Source: Kribbella caucasensis (GTDB lineage Bacteria; Actinomycetota; Actinomycetes; Propionibacteriales; Kribbellaceae). From it: a stretch of DNA of 62,989 nt. Shown here one piece after another: positions 25,314 through 33,410 of this stretch. The DNA lies in NCBI RefSeq assembly GCF_004361855.1, contig NZ_SNWQ01000036.1:1-62989 (forward strand), written 5' to 3'. The notes beneath the pieces were generated by a model. The model searched no databases and was not told the origin of the DNA. It saw only the letters and a program-made list of their open reading frames with translations. Every line of letters starts with the position of its first letter. Within the stretch, counting starts at the first letter, position 1. The position numbers and the translations under genes were made by a program.

Positions 25314-27556
25314 CACGCGGATTGCTCGGCCGGGACGTCGTACCGGCGTTCTCCGGGGATCGCGTCCAGGAGCACGCGGGTGTACGCGTGCGCCGGCGAT
25401 CGCAGTACCTGGTCGGCCGGACCGGACTCGACCACCACGCCGTCCTTCATCACCGTCACGTCATCCGCGATCTGCTGGACGACTCCGAGGTCGTGGGTCA
25501 CGAAGACATAGCTGAGGCCAAACTCCGCTTGCAGGTCGACCAGGAGCTGTAGGATCTGCGCCTGTACGGACACGTCCAGCGCGCTGACCGCCTCGTCGAG
25601 GACGAGGATCTCCGGGTTCAACGCGAGCGCCCGGGCGATCGCGACACGTTGCCGCTGTCCGCCGGACAGTTGCTCCGGCAACCGATCCAGGTACTCGTCG
25701 TCCAGGGAGACCGCCTGGAGCAGTTCACGCACCCGGGCACGGAAAGCCGACTTCCCGCCGGGGTACCGGAAGGCACGGAGAGGCTCGGCAACGATCCGGC
25801 TGACGGTGAACCGCGGATCCAGCGAAGTGAACGGATTCTGGAACACGAACTGCAGCCGTCGGCGAAGCTCGCGCAGGCGGCCGTGGCTGAGCCCGGTCAG
25901 CTCGTCGTCACCGACGTTCACCACACCCGTGTCCGGGGAGACGAAGCCCGCCAGGATGCTCGCCAGCGTGGACTTTCCCGCGCCGGATTCCCCCACGACC
26001 GCGTGCGTCTTCCCGGTCCGGACGGCGATGCTGACGCCATCCAGCGCGCGTACGACGTGCACCCCGCCGCCGGCCCGGACGGTGTAGTGCTTGCGCAGGT
26101 CGTGAGCCTCGATCGCCACACGCGGAACGACCGTTGCCGCGGCCCACTTGTGTGGCGTCAGGCGGCCCGGGCCATGCGCGGCCGCCAGCAGCCGGCGTGC
26201 GTACTCGCTCCGCAACGGCCGGTCGACCAGCTCTTGAGCCGCGCCCTCCTCGACGATCTCGCCCTCGCGCATCACCAGGATGCGATCGGACCGATCGAGG
26301 GCCACGCCGAGATCGTGCGTGACCAGCAGGACGCCGAGTCCGAGGCTGCGGCCGAGCTCGCTCAGGTGGTCGAGAATCACCCGCTGCACGGTGACATCGA
26401 GGCCGCTGGTGGGCTCGTCGGCCAGGATCAGCTTGGGCTTGCCGGCCAGCGCGATAGCGATCAACGCACGCTGTTTCATGCCACCGCTGAGCTCGTGCGG
26501 GTACTGCTCGAACAGCCTCTCCACGTCCTTCAGCCCCGCGGTGCGCAGGTAGTCCAGCGCTTCGTCGCGGTGGCGGTCGGCGTCGCCGCGGCCCGGGTTG
26601 TTGAACCGGACGGCCTCGACCACCTGCCGGCCGATCTTCTTCGTCGGGTTCAGCGCGGTCCCGGGATCCTGGGGAACGAACCCGACGTAGTTGCCGCGGA
26701 CCCGCGTCATCCGCTTGTCGGACCAGTTCGTGACGTCGACGCCGGAGTACGCGATCGTGCCACCGCGGATCCGCGCGGACTCCGGCAACAGGCCGAGTGC
26801 GGCCTGAATCAGCGTCGACTTGCCGCAGCCCGACTCGCCCACCAGCGAGACGAATTCACCGGGCGCGACCGTCACGCTGACTCCGTCGACGATCGCACCA
26901 CGCGGGGCGCCCTTCGCCCGGCTGGTGGTCACGTAGCCGGCGCGGAACTCGCTCGCGAAACTCCGCACCAGCAGCTGCGTGATCGGTCCGGAGACCGGGA
27001 TCGCCAAGGTGACGATCGGCAGAACGAGACTCTTCACGCCGGAGTTCCCGAATGACGGGAACCACCCCAACCGGAACGAGAACACCTGCAGGAAGATCAC
27101 CCCGAGCAGGAACACCGGAACCGACACCGATGCCGAAGGCAACGACTCGACGGCCTCCCGGAGCCAGCGCCGGCGGGTCGTGGTCGCGACGACCGCGATC
27201 ACGAAGGCGAACAGCAGAGCCAGCAGCAGTGCACCCGTCGCGAGGATCAGCGTGCTCGGCAACGAGTCGAAGATCGCCGCGTCCACGGCACGCCCGGACT
27301 GCACCGACGTACCGAAGTCCCCACGCACCGCGTGCCCCAACCGGTCGAGGTACTGCACCACGACCGGCCGGTCGAAGCCGTAGCTATGAGCGACCTGCTC
27401 ACGGACCTCCGGCGGAATGCTGTTGATCTCCGCCGGATCGAAGAGCAGGTCGACCGGGTTGGCGGGGAACACGAACAGCAGCACGAAAGTCACCGTGAAC
27501 GCGGCCCACACCACGAACAACGCCCGCCCGACCTTGACCGCCACGTAGCGGATCAT
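25313..27556 (-). CDS. Chimeric DppB permease (N-terminal part) fused to two ABC ATPase domains
   Basis: This 747-residue protein fuses three parts of a peptide/opine-type ABC importer. Residues 1-212 are the DppB-like permease (MIRYVAVKVGRALFVVWAAF, three to four helices, reaching the EAA loop YVTTSRAKG). Residue 213 on is an ATPase joined just before DGVSVTVAPGEF (Walker A GESGCGKS, LSGGMKQR, LILADEPTSGLD). The second ATPase starts near 490 (GESGAGKS, LSGGQRQR, ILVLDEAVSALD). The C-terminal permease helices, the DppC partner and the first ATPase's N-terminus are missing at the junction near 26905-26925. The frame is kept. The two ATPases could still work; the permease half should not. Confidence 0.85.
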   Translation of the reverse strand: MIRYVAVKVGRALFVVWAAFTVTFVLLFVFPANPVDLLFDPAEINSIPPEVREQVAHSYGFDRPVVVQYLDRLGHAVRGDFGTSVQSGRAVDAAIFDSLPSTLILATGALLLALLFAFVIAVVATTTRRRWLREAVESLPSASVSVPVFLLGVIFLQVFSFRLGWFPSFGNSGVKSLVLPIVTLAIPVSGPITQLLVRSFASEFRAGYVTTSRAKGAPRGAIVDGVSVTVAPGEFVSLVGESGCGKSTLIQAALGLLPESARIRGGTIAYSGVDVTNWSDKRMTRVRGNYVGFVPQDPGTALNPTKKIGRQVVEAVRFNNPGRGDADRHRDEALDYLRTAGLKDVERLFEQYPHELSGGMKQRALIAIALAGKPKLILADEPTSGLDVTVQRVILDHLSELGRSLGLGVLLVTHDLGVALDRSDRILVMREGEIVEEGAAQELVDRPLRSEYARRLLAAAHGPGRLTPHKWAAATVVPRVAIEAHDLRKHYTVRAGGGVHVVRALDGVSIAVRTGKTHAVVGESGAGKSTLASILAGFVSPDTGVVNVGDDELTGLSHGRLRELRRRLQFVFQNPFTSLDPRFTVSRIVAEPLRAFRYPGGKSAFRARVRELLQAVSLDDEYLDRLPEQLSGGQRQRVAIARALALNPEILVLDEAVSALDVSVQAQILQLLVDLQAEFGLSYVFVTHDLGVVQQIADDVTVMKDGVVVESGPADQVLRSPAHAYTRVLLDAIPGERRYDVPAEQSA

Positions 27557-29262
27557 TTGATCTTCCAGGCGTCCACGAAATGGTTCCGCGACTGCGCGTC
27601 GAAGACGATGCCATGGACGTACGGCGCGTGCGCGATCACCTGCGACGGGTTGTACACCGGGTTCGCGAGCGCGTACTTGTCGACGATCAGGTCTTGCGCC
27701 TGCTTCGCGTAGGTCTTGCGTTCCGCGGGGTCGAGGGTCGAGTCGAGCTTGTCGAGGGTCGACACGATCTCCGCGTACCCGGGGAAGTTCTGCGGCAGGT
27801 ACGAGCCGTCGTCCGCCTGCGGGCTGTACGCAAGCCGCAGTACGCCGGGGTCGTTGCGAGACCGGTTCGCGGCCTTGACGTTCCACTTGGTCTTCGCCTT
27901 CGCCTGCTCGGCGGCCCAGTCCGCAAGCGGAAGCACAGTCAACTGAACGTCGATGCCGATCTTGCGCAGGTCCTGCTGGATCGACTCGTACGCCGGCTTG
28001 TTGGCGACCAGGTTGTTGATACCGACAAGCTTCACGACCAGGCGCTGCCCGTTCTTCACCCGCACGCCGTCCGGACCCGGCACCCAGCCGTCCGCGTCCA
28101 GGAGCCGCTTCGCCTCGTCCGGGTCGTACTTGAGCGCCGTACCGCTGTAGTCCACGAACCCGGGGACCGAGTCGGCGAGGATCGACCCGGCGATCGAGTA
28201 GGACTTCGTCAGCACGGTCTTCTCGATGGACTCACGGTTCCAGCCGCGCTGGATCGCCTTGCGGACCGTGGGATCGTTGGTCGGGAACAGCGAGGTGTTG
28301 AAGTCCCAACGGATCGCCGTACCGGACACCTGGCGGGAGATGATCGTGAAGCCGGCGGCCTTCAACGGCTCCTCGTCGGTCGTGCCGACATCGAGCGTCG
28401 CATCGATGGTGCCCGACTTGAGCGACCCGGTCCGCACGCTGGCCTCGGGGATCGTGTTGAAGACGACCTTGTCGAGGTACGCCGGGCCCTGGTGATGGAG
28501 CGCCGGCGGCGACCAGTTGTAGTCCTTGCGCTTCACCAGCACCGTCTTGACCTGCTCCTGCCACGACTCGTACACGAACGGGCCGGTGCCGATCACGTTC
28601 TTCGGGTTCGTCCGCTCGTCCGCGCTCTTCTTCAAGGTGGACAACGCCAGGAATCCCGGCTGGGCGTTCGCGGTGAACGACGACGCCTGCAGGAAACTGG
28701 CGTTCGGCTTGGCGAAGCGCACGACGGCAGTGAACTCGTCCGGCGTCGCGGTGCCGACGTACCCGTTGAACAGCGACGCACCGCTGGCGACGATGCCGAG
28801 CTTGGGATCGCCGTGCACGTACTGGTCGAAGTTGGCCTTCACCGCCGCCGCGTTGAACGGCGTGCCGTCGCTGAAGGTCACGTCGTGACGCAGGTGGAAG
28901 GTGAACTCGGTCAGCTCCTTGTTGTACGACCAGGACTCCGCCAGCCACGGCGTGATCTCGCCGGTCTTCGGGTCCTGCCAGGTGAGTTTGTCGGTGATGT
29001 TGTTGCCGATGATCGACTCGGCATAGTTGGTGCCCCACTGCGGATCCGGACTGCGCTGATAGGCGAGCAACGCGAACTCCAGCGTGCCGCCCGCGACAGG
29101 CTTTCCATCCCCCTGCGCGGACGCCACGTCACCACCGCCGGACGCCACCGCCCACACCACGCCGAGCGTGGCGATCAACACCACGGCAACGCCTCCAGCC
29201 ACCCACGGCCACCTCCGCCGGGGCCCACCTGCCTGCTCGATCGAGGTCAACGAGTCGGTCAT
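27553..29262 (-). CDS. Family 5 solute-binding protein of ABC importer
   Basis: This is a 569-residue DppA/NikA-like extracellular binding protein. A membrane anchor (WPWVAGGVAVVLIATLGVVW) near residues 18-37 replaces a lipoprotein signal. Family stretches are SPDPQWGTNYAESIIGNNI, LRHDVTFSDGTPF, GTGPFVYESW and WDFNTSLFPTNDPTVRKAI. It is the first gene of the minus-strand sulfur block, with its stop overlapping the fusion transporter's start (ATGA). Start 29262 or 29265 (two ATGs after GAGGA). A 21-bp inverted repeat sits 14 bases upstream. The ligand is unknown, probably an organosulfur compound. Confidence 0.88.
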   Translation of the reverse strand: MTDSLTSIEQAGGPRRRWPWVAGGVAVVLIATLGVVWAVASGGGDVASAQGDGKPVAGGTLEFALLAYQRSPDPQWGTNYAESIIGNNITDKLTWQDPKTGEITPWLAESWSYNKELTEFTFHLRHDVTFSDGTPFNAAAVKANFDQYVHGDPKLGIVASGASLFNGYVGTATPDEFTAVVRFAKPNASFLQASSFTANAQPGFLALSTLKKSADERTNPKNVIGTGPFVYESWQEQVKTVLVKRKDYNWSPPALHHQGPAYLDKVVFNTIPEASVRTGSLKSGTIDATLDVGTTDEEPLKAAGFTIISRQVSGTAIRWDFNTSLFPTNDPTVRKAIQRGWNRESIEKTVLTKSYSIAGSILADSVPGFVDYSGTALKYDPDEAKRLLDADGWVPGPDGVRVKNGQRLVVKLVGINNLVANKPAYESIQQDLRKIGIDVQLTVLPLADWAAEQAKAKTKWNVKAANRSRNDPGVLRLAYSPQADDGSYLPQNFPGYAEIVSTLDKLDSTLDPAERKTYAKQAQDLIVDKYALANPVYNPSQVIAHAPYVHGIVFDAQSRNHFVDAWKIK

Positions 29263-29275
29263 CATGATTCCTCAA

Positions 29276-29296
29276 TGTCTAGTTCTTCAGTAGACA
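29276..29296. promoter_or_regulatory. 21-bp inverted-repeat operator, copy 1
   Basis: Half-sites TGTCTA and TAGACA flank a 9-base centre (GTTCTTCAG). The repeat lies directly before the binding-protein gene that starts the minus-strand block. It shares its half-sites and 21-base length with copies at 30074-30094 and 31328-31348. Confidence 0.65.
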
Positions 29297-29344
29297 TAGT
29301 AGGAAAGATGGCAGCTGTGCAGACCGCCGTCCACGCCTCGGACG

Positions 29345-30028
29345 TCAGCGCAACTCGAAGCCACGTGACCGGAGAGCCGCGCGGAGATGTTCGCGACCCT
29401 TCAGGCCGGCCGTCGTGCCGAAGCGGGTGAGGCGTGGCTTGACAGCCGTCGCGTCGAAGCGGTCAGGGTGGCCAACGGTCAGGCCGAAGACCGGGAACAC
29501 GTTCGGCGGGAGGCCGAACTCGTCGACGACATCGAGTGGGCGGTTGCGAATCGCACCGACGAAGACCGTGCCGAGACCGAGCGATTCGGCAGCCAGCGCG
29601 GCATTTTGCGCCGCCAGCGACACGTCCACGAACGCCAGCAGCGCCGCCTCGACGAAGTCGGCGGCCTCGGCGGTTGCGGCTCCGAGCTCGGTGGTGATGT
29701 GCCGTGCCCTGGCCAGGTCGGCCAGCCAGATCAGGAACAGCGGCGCCTGTGCGATGAACTCCTGTTCGCCGGCCAGCTTCGCCAACCGCGTACGGCGCGC
29801 CTCATAGCGCACTGCCACCACGCTCCACAACTGCAGATTGCCCGACGTAGGAGCCGACTGCGCCGCCGCGATCAACGCGGTCAAGGTGTCGTCCGGCACC
29901 GGATCCGGCCGATACGCCCGCACCGACCGGTGACCGAGTTGCTGCGCCAGTACGTCGTTCCACGCTGCCGGCGGCGCGAACGACGTACTGGTTCCATAGC
30001 GCAAGCGGTAGGCGACATCGGGGTCCAT
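29345..30028 (-). CDS. Nitroreductase / NADPH-flavin oxidoreductase
   Basis: This is a 227-residue NfsA/FRP-like FMN oxidoreductase: LGHRSVRAYRPDPVPDD (FMN-phosphate Arg), AAQSAPTSGNLQLWSVV (about 62-78), ESLGLGTVFVGAIRN and VFPVFGLTVGHPD. Such proteins supply FMNH2 to monooxygenases or reduce electron-poor substrates. ATG 30028 is my choice; ATGs at 30046 and 30064 are in frame. A copy of the shared 21-bp operator lies at 30074-30094, which links it to the sulfur regulon. Confidence 0.87.
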   Translation of the reverse strand: MDPDVAYRLRYGTSTSFAPPAAWNDVLAQQLGHRSVRAYRPDPVPDDTLTALIAAAQSAPTSGNLQLWSVVAVRYEARRTRLAKLAGEQEFIAQAPLFLIWLADLARARHITTELGAATAEAADFVEAALLAFVDVSLAAQNAALAAESLGLGTVFVGAIRNRPLDVVDEFGLPPNVFPVFGLTVGHPDRFDATAVKPRLTRFGTTAGLKGREHLRAALRSRGFELR

Positions 30029-30073
30029 GGCATCTCTCGCTCTCATTGAGGTCCGAAGAACCATTGAGCCTTA

Positions 30074-30094
30074 TGTCGACCACCCGAGTAGACA
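30074..30094. promoter_or_regulatory. 21-bp inverted-repeat operator, copy 2
   Basis: Outer half-sites TGTCGA and TAGACA surround CCACCCGAG. It matches copies 1 and 3 in length and in the right half AGTAGACA. It lies 45 bases upstream of the nitroreductase start, where it would overlap its promoter. Confidence 0.5.
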
Positions 30095-30109
30095 ATGCTC
30101 ACATAGTGA

Positions 30110-30670
30110 TCAGCCCTGCCGGACGACCGCGAGAGCGTTGGACCAGGCAACGACCTGGTCGAGAAGCTCCCCGAGTGCATCGACCTGCCGCGGCTCCGGG
30201 CGGAGGGTGGTGAAGTTCTCGAAGTCGGTGTAGAACGACAACGCCACCTGCCCGCGGACGGTCGCCAACTGCAGCTCCGCCGCGATCAGCCGCAGGTGCT
30301 CGACCGCCCGCGCCGCGCCGACGACGCCATACCCGACGAAGCCGGCCGCCTTGTTGTTCCACTCGCGGTAGAGATAGTCGATCGCGTTCTTCAGCGCACC
30401 CGGCGTGGAGTGGTTGTACTCCGGCGTCACGAACACGTACCCGTCGAACCGGTCGATCGTCTCCGACCAGCGCCTGGTGTGCTCACCGGCGTACTGACCG
30501 GCCGACGCCGGCAGCGGCTCGTCCAGGTGCGGCAGCGGGTGGTCGAGCAGATCCACCAGCTCGAACTTGGCGTCGCTCCGCGTCGACGCATGCTCCAGAA
30601 CCCACCTCGCCACTGCCTCCCCGTGCCGCCCCGGACGGGTGCTCCCGACGATGATCGCGATGTTCGTCAT
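30110..30670 (-). CDS. NADPH-dependent FMN reductase
   Basis: This 186-residue flavodoxin-fold reductase (YieF/ChrR/EmoB type) shows the FMN-phosphate loop GSTRPGRHGEAVARW (about 9-23) and TPEYNHSTPGALKNAIDYL (about 80-98). It supplies FMNH2 for two-component monooxygenases, fitting the LLM proteins on both sides. Start ATG 30670; the upstream in-frame extension reaches into the divergent regulator's control region. It diverges from an HxlR regulator, a common arrangement for HxlR targets. Confidence 0.9.
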   Translation of the reverse strand: MTNIAIIVGSTRPGRHGEAVARWVLEHASTRSDAKFELVDLLDHPLPHLDEPLPASAGQYAGEHTRRWSETIDRFDGYVFVTPEYNHSTPGALKNAIDYLYREWNNKAAGFVGYGVVGAARAVEHLRLIAAELQLATVRGQVALSFYTDFENFTTLRPEPRQVDALGELLDQVVAWSNALAVVRQG

Positions 30671-30760
30671 GGCCTTTCCACCTTCTGTCATGATCGATCC
30701 CGAGCGGACCGTCGACAGATGCCAACCAGCGCGGAACGCCTTCCATACCGGCTTCGGCAC

Positions 30761-30778
30761 ACGCACTATTCAGTGCGT
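30761..30778. promoter_or_regulatory. Palindrome between FMN reductase and HxlR genes
   Basis: ACGCACT-ATTC-AGTGCGT is a perfect 7-bp inverted repeat with a 4-base spacer, 20 bases before the HxlR start. It differs from the 21-bp sulfur-block operator, so it is the better candidate for the HxlR binding site. Confidence 0.55.
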
Positions 30779-30798
30779 CAGGCACGCGGAGGGAAGAA

Positions 30799-31170
30799 AT
30801 GGAACGAGACGACGCGACCGGCCTGTGCACCACCGATGCGTCCCGGCAGTACACGAAAGAGGTGCTCCGCCGGGTCGGTGACACCTGGTCGCTGGCGACG
30901 ATCGCTCGACTCACCGACGGTCCACACCGATTCACCGAGCTGATGAAGGACCTGCCCGGCATCTCCCACCGGATGCTCACCCAGACACTGCGATCGCTGC
31001 AGCGCGACGGCCTCGTCAGCCGGACCGCGTACGCCGAGGTCCCGCCCCGGGTCGAGTACGCCCTCACGCCCCTCGGCCACTCGATGCTGGAACCACTCAC
31101 CGAACTCACGAAATGGGCCGAGGACACGCTCGACCAGGTCGCCGACCACCGCCGCACGTTCGACACCTGA
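30799..31170 (+). CDS. HxlR family transcriptional regulator
   Basis: This 123-residue winged-helix regulator has the HxlR pattern: VLRRVGDTWSLATIARLTDG, RFTELMKDLPGISHRMLTQT (recognition region, about 48-67) and PRVEYALTPLGHSMLEPL. Cys-10 is the only cysteine, near the N-terminus where redox-sensing HxlR members often carry one. It is divergent from the FMN reductase gene and probably controls it. A GGAGGGAAGAA ribosome site precedes ATG 30799. Confidence 0.9.
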   Translation: MERDDATGLCTTDASRQYTKEVLRRVGDTWSLATIARLTDGPHRFTELMKDLPGISHRMLTQTLRSLQRDGLVSRTAYAEVPPRVEYALTPLGHSMLEPLTELTKWAEDTLDQVADHRRTFDT

Positions 31171-31523
31171 ATCTCGACATCCCGGCCAGCTGACGCCCTG
31201 CACAAGGCAGGACCGCGCCCCGGCGCCCGCGGTCCCGCCTGGTGAACGGGGCCGATGGCAACAAAGGCCGGAGCGCGATCCTGCTCGTGGTGTGACCCCG
31301 CCGGGTACGGACGGGGTCGCTACCCAAAGTCTACTGAACCAATAGACATTCCCACCGACATCTCAGCGGGCGAGACCAGCCTTGGGCGTGCAGGCTTCCC
31401 GCCTCGCGGGACCTGTATAGGCCGTCCATATATTGAGAGGTTTGTCGACCAAGTTACTGAACTTTCAAAGTCGACCCATACTGGATTCACCGATCGATTC
31501 AGGAGCGACCGAGGAGGACGCGG
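31171..31523. other. Control region of the plus-strand sulfur operon
   Basis: No protein gene is visible. The stretch holds the third 21-bp operator (31328-31348). Further down, AAGTT-ACTG-AACTT (an inverted repeat) is flanked by two GTCGACC words (about 31444-31481). AT-richer sequence around 31420-31490 probably contains the promoter, but I cannot fix the -35 and -10 boxes. Confidence 0.5.
31328..31348. promoter_or_regulatory. 21-bp inverted-repeat operator, copy 3
   Basis: Half-sites AGTCTA and TAGACA flank CTGAACCAA. On the opposite strand the order TGTCTA...CAGTAGAC matches copy 1. It lies 176 bases before the leader-peptide gene of the plus-strand operon. Confidence 0.65.
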
Positions 31524-31598
31524 ATGACACGCGAGTTGCCGTACTACCGCCTCCACATCGACCTCCTGCGCGTCTCCAGCGCTCTCTGTCTGCGCTGA
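31524..31598 (+). CDS. Cysteine-containing leader peptide of a sulfur operon
   Basis: A 24-codon frame with a strong GAGGAGGACGCGG ribosome site reads MTRELPYYRLHIDLLRVSSA then LCLR. The H-I-D-L-x-R-V-x-S-A-x-C pattern is that of short leader peptides found upstream of sulfur-assimilation and sulfur-transport operons in actinomycetes. In such leaders, stalling at the late Cys codon when cysteine is scarce is thought to open the downstream genes. It is followed by nested hairpins and then the permease gene. Confidence 0.8.
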   Translation: MTRELPYYRLHIDLLRVSSALCLR

Positions 31599-31613
31599 CC
31601 CGACAGCACCTTC

Positions 31614-31673
31614 CGTACGACGGCGTCCGGCCACCGGACGTCTGCCGCGCCGTGCCCGCATCCGCGTCGTACG
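31614..31673 (+). promoter_or_regulatory. Nested hairpins between leader and permease (attenuator candidate)
   Basis: CGTACGACG (31614-31622) can pair with CGTCGTACG (31665-31673), nine perfect pairs, enclosing a tight hairpin CGTCCGG-CCA-CCGGACG (31624-31640). The structure starts 15 bases after the leader stop and ends 37 bases before the permease GTG. A ribosome stalled late in the leader would sit close to the first strand, as attenuation would need. There is no T-tract, so control of translation or Rho access is more likely than intrinsic termination. Confidence 0.5.
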
Positions 31674-31710
31674 AGCGCCCGCGAAGCCTGCCCACCGCCA
31701 GGGAGAACCC

Positions 31711-32658
31711 GTGTCGACCACCTCGCTCACCTCCGCACCGCATGCCGCCGACCCGCCGCAAACCGCCGTACCGGACGATGCCGATCTGCCGGTGGTCGGG
31801 CGGCGGCATCCGTGGCGGTGGGCCGGCGTCGCCGTCGTACTCGTGCTGCTCGCGATGTTCGTGCACGGCCTGGCCACCAACCCCGGCTGGGACTGGCCGA
31901 CGTTCTTACAGTTCGTCACCACCCGGACGATCTTCTCCGCGCTCTGGGTGACCATCCAGCTGACCGTGTACGGGACGGTGCTCGGATTCACGCTCGGTGC
32001 GGTGATCGCGACGATGCGGTTGTCGACCAGCCCGTTCCTGCAGGTAGTCGCCTGGGGCTACATCTGGGCGTTTCGCTCGATCCCGCTGATCGTGCAGTTG
32101 CTGTTCTGGTTCAACATCGCCTACCTGTACCAGGAGCTGAGCCTGGGCATCCCGTTCGGCCCGGAGTTCGTGCAGTTCAGCACCAACAACCTGTTCGGCG
32201 CGCTCGGTGCGGCGGTGCTCGGGCTGGCGCTGCACCAGGCCGCGTACGCCGCCGAGATCATCCGCGGCGGCATCATCTCGGTCGACCAGGGCCAACTGGA
32301 GGCCGCCGCCGCACTGGGGATCCCGAGGCTGCGGCAGTTCTTCCGGATCGTGCTCCCGCAGGCGATGCGCTCGATCCTGCCGAACGGCGCGAACGAGGTG
32401 ATCAGCCTGTTCAAGGGCACTTCGATCGTCTCGGTGATGGCGATCCCGGAGCTCTTCTACCAGGTCCAGGTGATCTACGGCCGCAACAGCCGGGTCGTCC
32501 CGCTGCTGATGGTCGCGACGGTCTGGTACATCGTCCTGACCACACTGCTGTCCGTTGCTCAGTTCTACGTCGAGCGCCATTTCGCCCGCGGTACGGCGCG
32601 TGAGCTGCCGCCCACTCCATGGCAGCGGGTACGCCGTACCTGGAGAGCGGCCCGATGA
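31711..32658 (+). CDS. Polar amino acid-type ABC transporter permease
   Basis: This 315-residue HisMQ/TcyL-type permease has a long cytoplasmic N-terminus, then about five to six helices. The GFTLGAVIATMRLST region, FRSIPLIVQLLFWFNIAYL and the EAA loop GQLEAAAALGIPRLRQFFRI (about 193-212) are typical. One gene only, so it probably forms a homodimer. The start is GTG 31711 behind CAGGGAG. In Bacillus, comparable importers bring in cystine and S-modified cysteines, which fits the operon content. Confidence 0.9.
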   Translation: MSTTSLTSAPHAADPPQTAVPDDADLPVVGRRHPWRWAGVAVVLVLLAMFVHGLATNPGWDWPTFLQFVTTRTIFSALWVTIQLTVYGTVLGFTLGAVIATMRLSTSPFLQVVAWGYIWAFRSIPLIVQLLFWFNIAYLYQELSLGIPFGPEFVQFSTNNLFGALGAAVLGLALHQAAYAAEIIRGGIISVDQGQLEAAAALGIPRLRQFFRIVLPQAMRSILPNGANEVISLFKGTSIVSVMAIPELFYQVQVIYGRNSRVVPLLMVATVWYIVLTTLLSVAQFYVERHFARGTARELPPTPWQRVRRTWRAAR

Positions 32659-33407
32659 TCGACGTCAGGGGTGTGCACAAGAGCTTCGGGGAGCTCGACG
32701 TACTCAAGGGTGTGGATCTTGAGGTGCGGGCCGGGACGGTCACGGTGATCCTCGGACCGTCCGGCTCGGGGAAGTCCACCTTGCTGCGGTCGATCAACCA
32801 TCTCGAGAAGGTGGATCGCGGGCTGATCCGGATCGACGGTGAGCTGATGGGCTACCGGCGGCGCGGGAACAAGCTGCACGAGCTGCGCGAACGGGAGATC
32901 CTGCGGCAGCGCTCACAGGTCGGGTTCGTGTTCCAGAACTTCAACCTGTTCGGTCACCTCACCGTCCTGCAGAACGTGGTCGAGGCACCGGTCTCCGCCC
33001 AACGCCGCAAGCGCGGTGAGGTCGAGCCGCTGGCCCGCGAGCTCCTCGACCGGGTCGGGGTCGGCGACAAGGCCGACGCGTACCCACGCCAGCTGTCCGG
33101 TGGGCAGCAGCAACGCGTCGCGATCGCTCGCGCGCTGGCGCTGCGGCCCAAGGTCCTGCTGTTCGACGAACCCACCAGCGCACTCGATCCCGAGCTGGTC
33201 GGCGAGGTCCTCGACGTGATCAAGGAGCTCGCCCGCGACGGCGCCACCATGGTCGTCGTCACCCACGAGATCGGCTTCGCCCGGGAGATCGCCGACACGG
33301 TGGTGTTCATCGACGGCGGCCGGATCGTCGAGTCCGGTCCTCCTCGCGAGGTACTCGACAACCCCGTCCACGAGCGCACCCGCGCCTTCATCTCCAAGGT
33401 TCTCTGA
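32655..33407 (+). CDS. Polar amino acid-type ABC transporter ATPase
   Basis: This is a 250-residue GlnQ/TcyN-type ATPase: Walker A GPSGSGKS (about 33-40), Q-loop FVFQNFNLFGHLTVLQNV, signature LSGGQQQRVAIARAL, Walker B VLLFDEPTSALDPE, and the switch His in VVVTHEIGFA. ATG 32655 overlaps the permease stop as ATGA, so I reject the longer in-frame start at 32619. With the permease and the binding protein at 33939 it makes a complete importer. Confidence 0.93.
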   Translation: MIDVRGVHKSFGELDVLKGVDLEVRAGTVTVILGPSGSGKSTLLRSINHLEKVDRGLIRIDGELMGYRRRGNKLHELREREILRQRSQVGFVFQNFNLFGHLTVLQNVVEAPVSAQRRKRGEVEPLARELLDRVGVGDKADAYPRQLSGGQQQRVAIARALALRPKVLLFDEPTSALDPELVGEVLDVIKELARDGATMVVVTHEIGFAREIADTVVFIDGGRIVESGPPREVLDNPVHERTRAFISKVL

Positions 33408-33410
33408 CTG

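Noticed and set aside
27580..29430. 616-codon plus-strand open frame opposite the family-5 binding protein
   Set aside because: Antisense artefact of high GC; no domain, Arg/Val/Leu-rich low-complexity translation.
32619..32654. Earlier in-frame start of the ABC ATPase gene
   Set aside because: It adds 12 residues within the permease gene; ATG 32655 overlaps the permease stop and gives the normal ATPase N-terminus.
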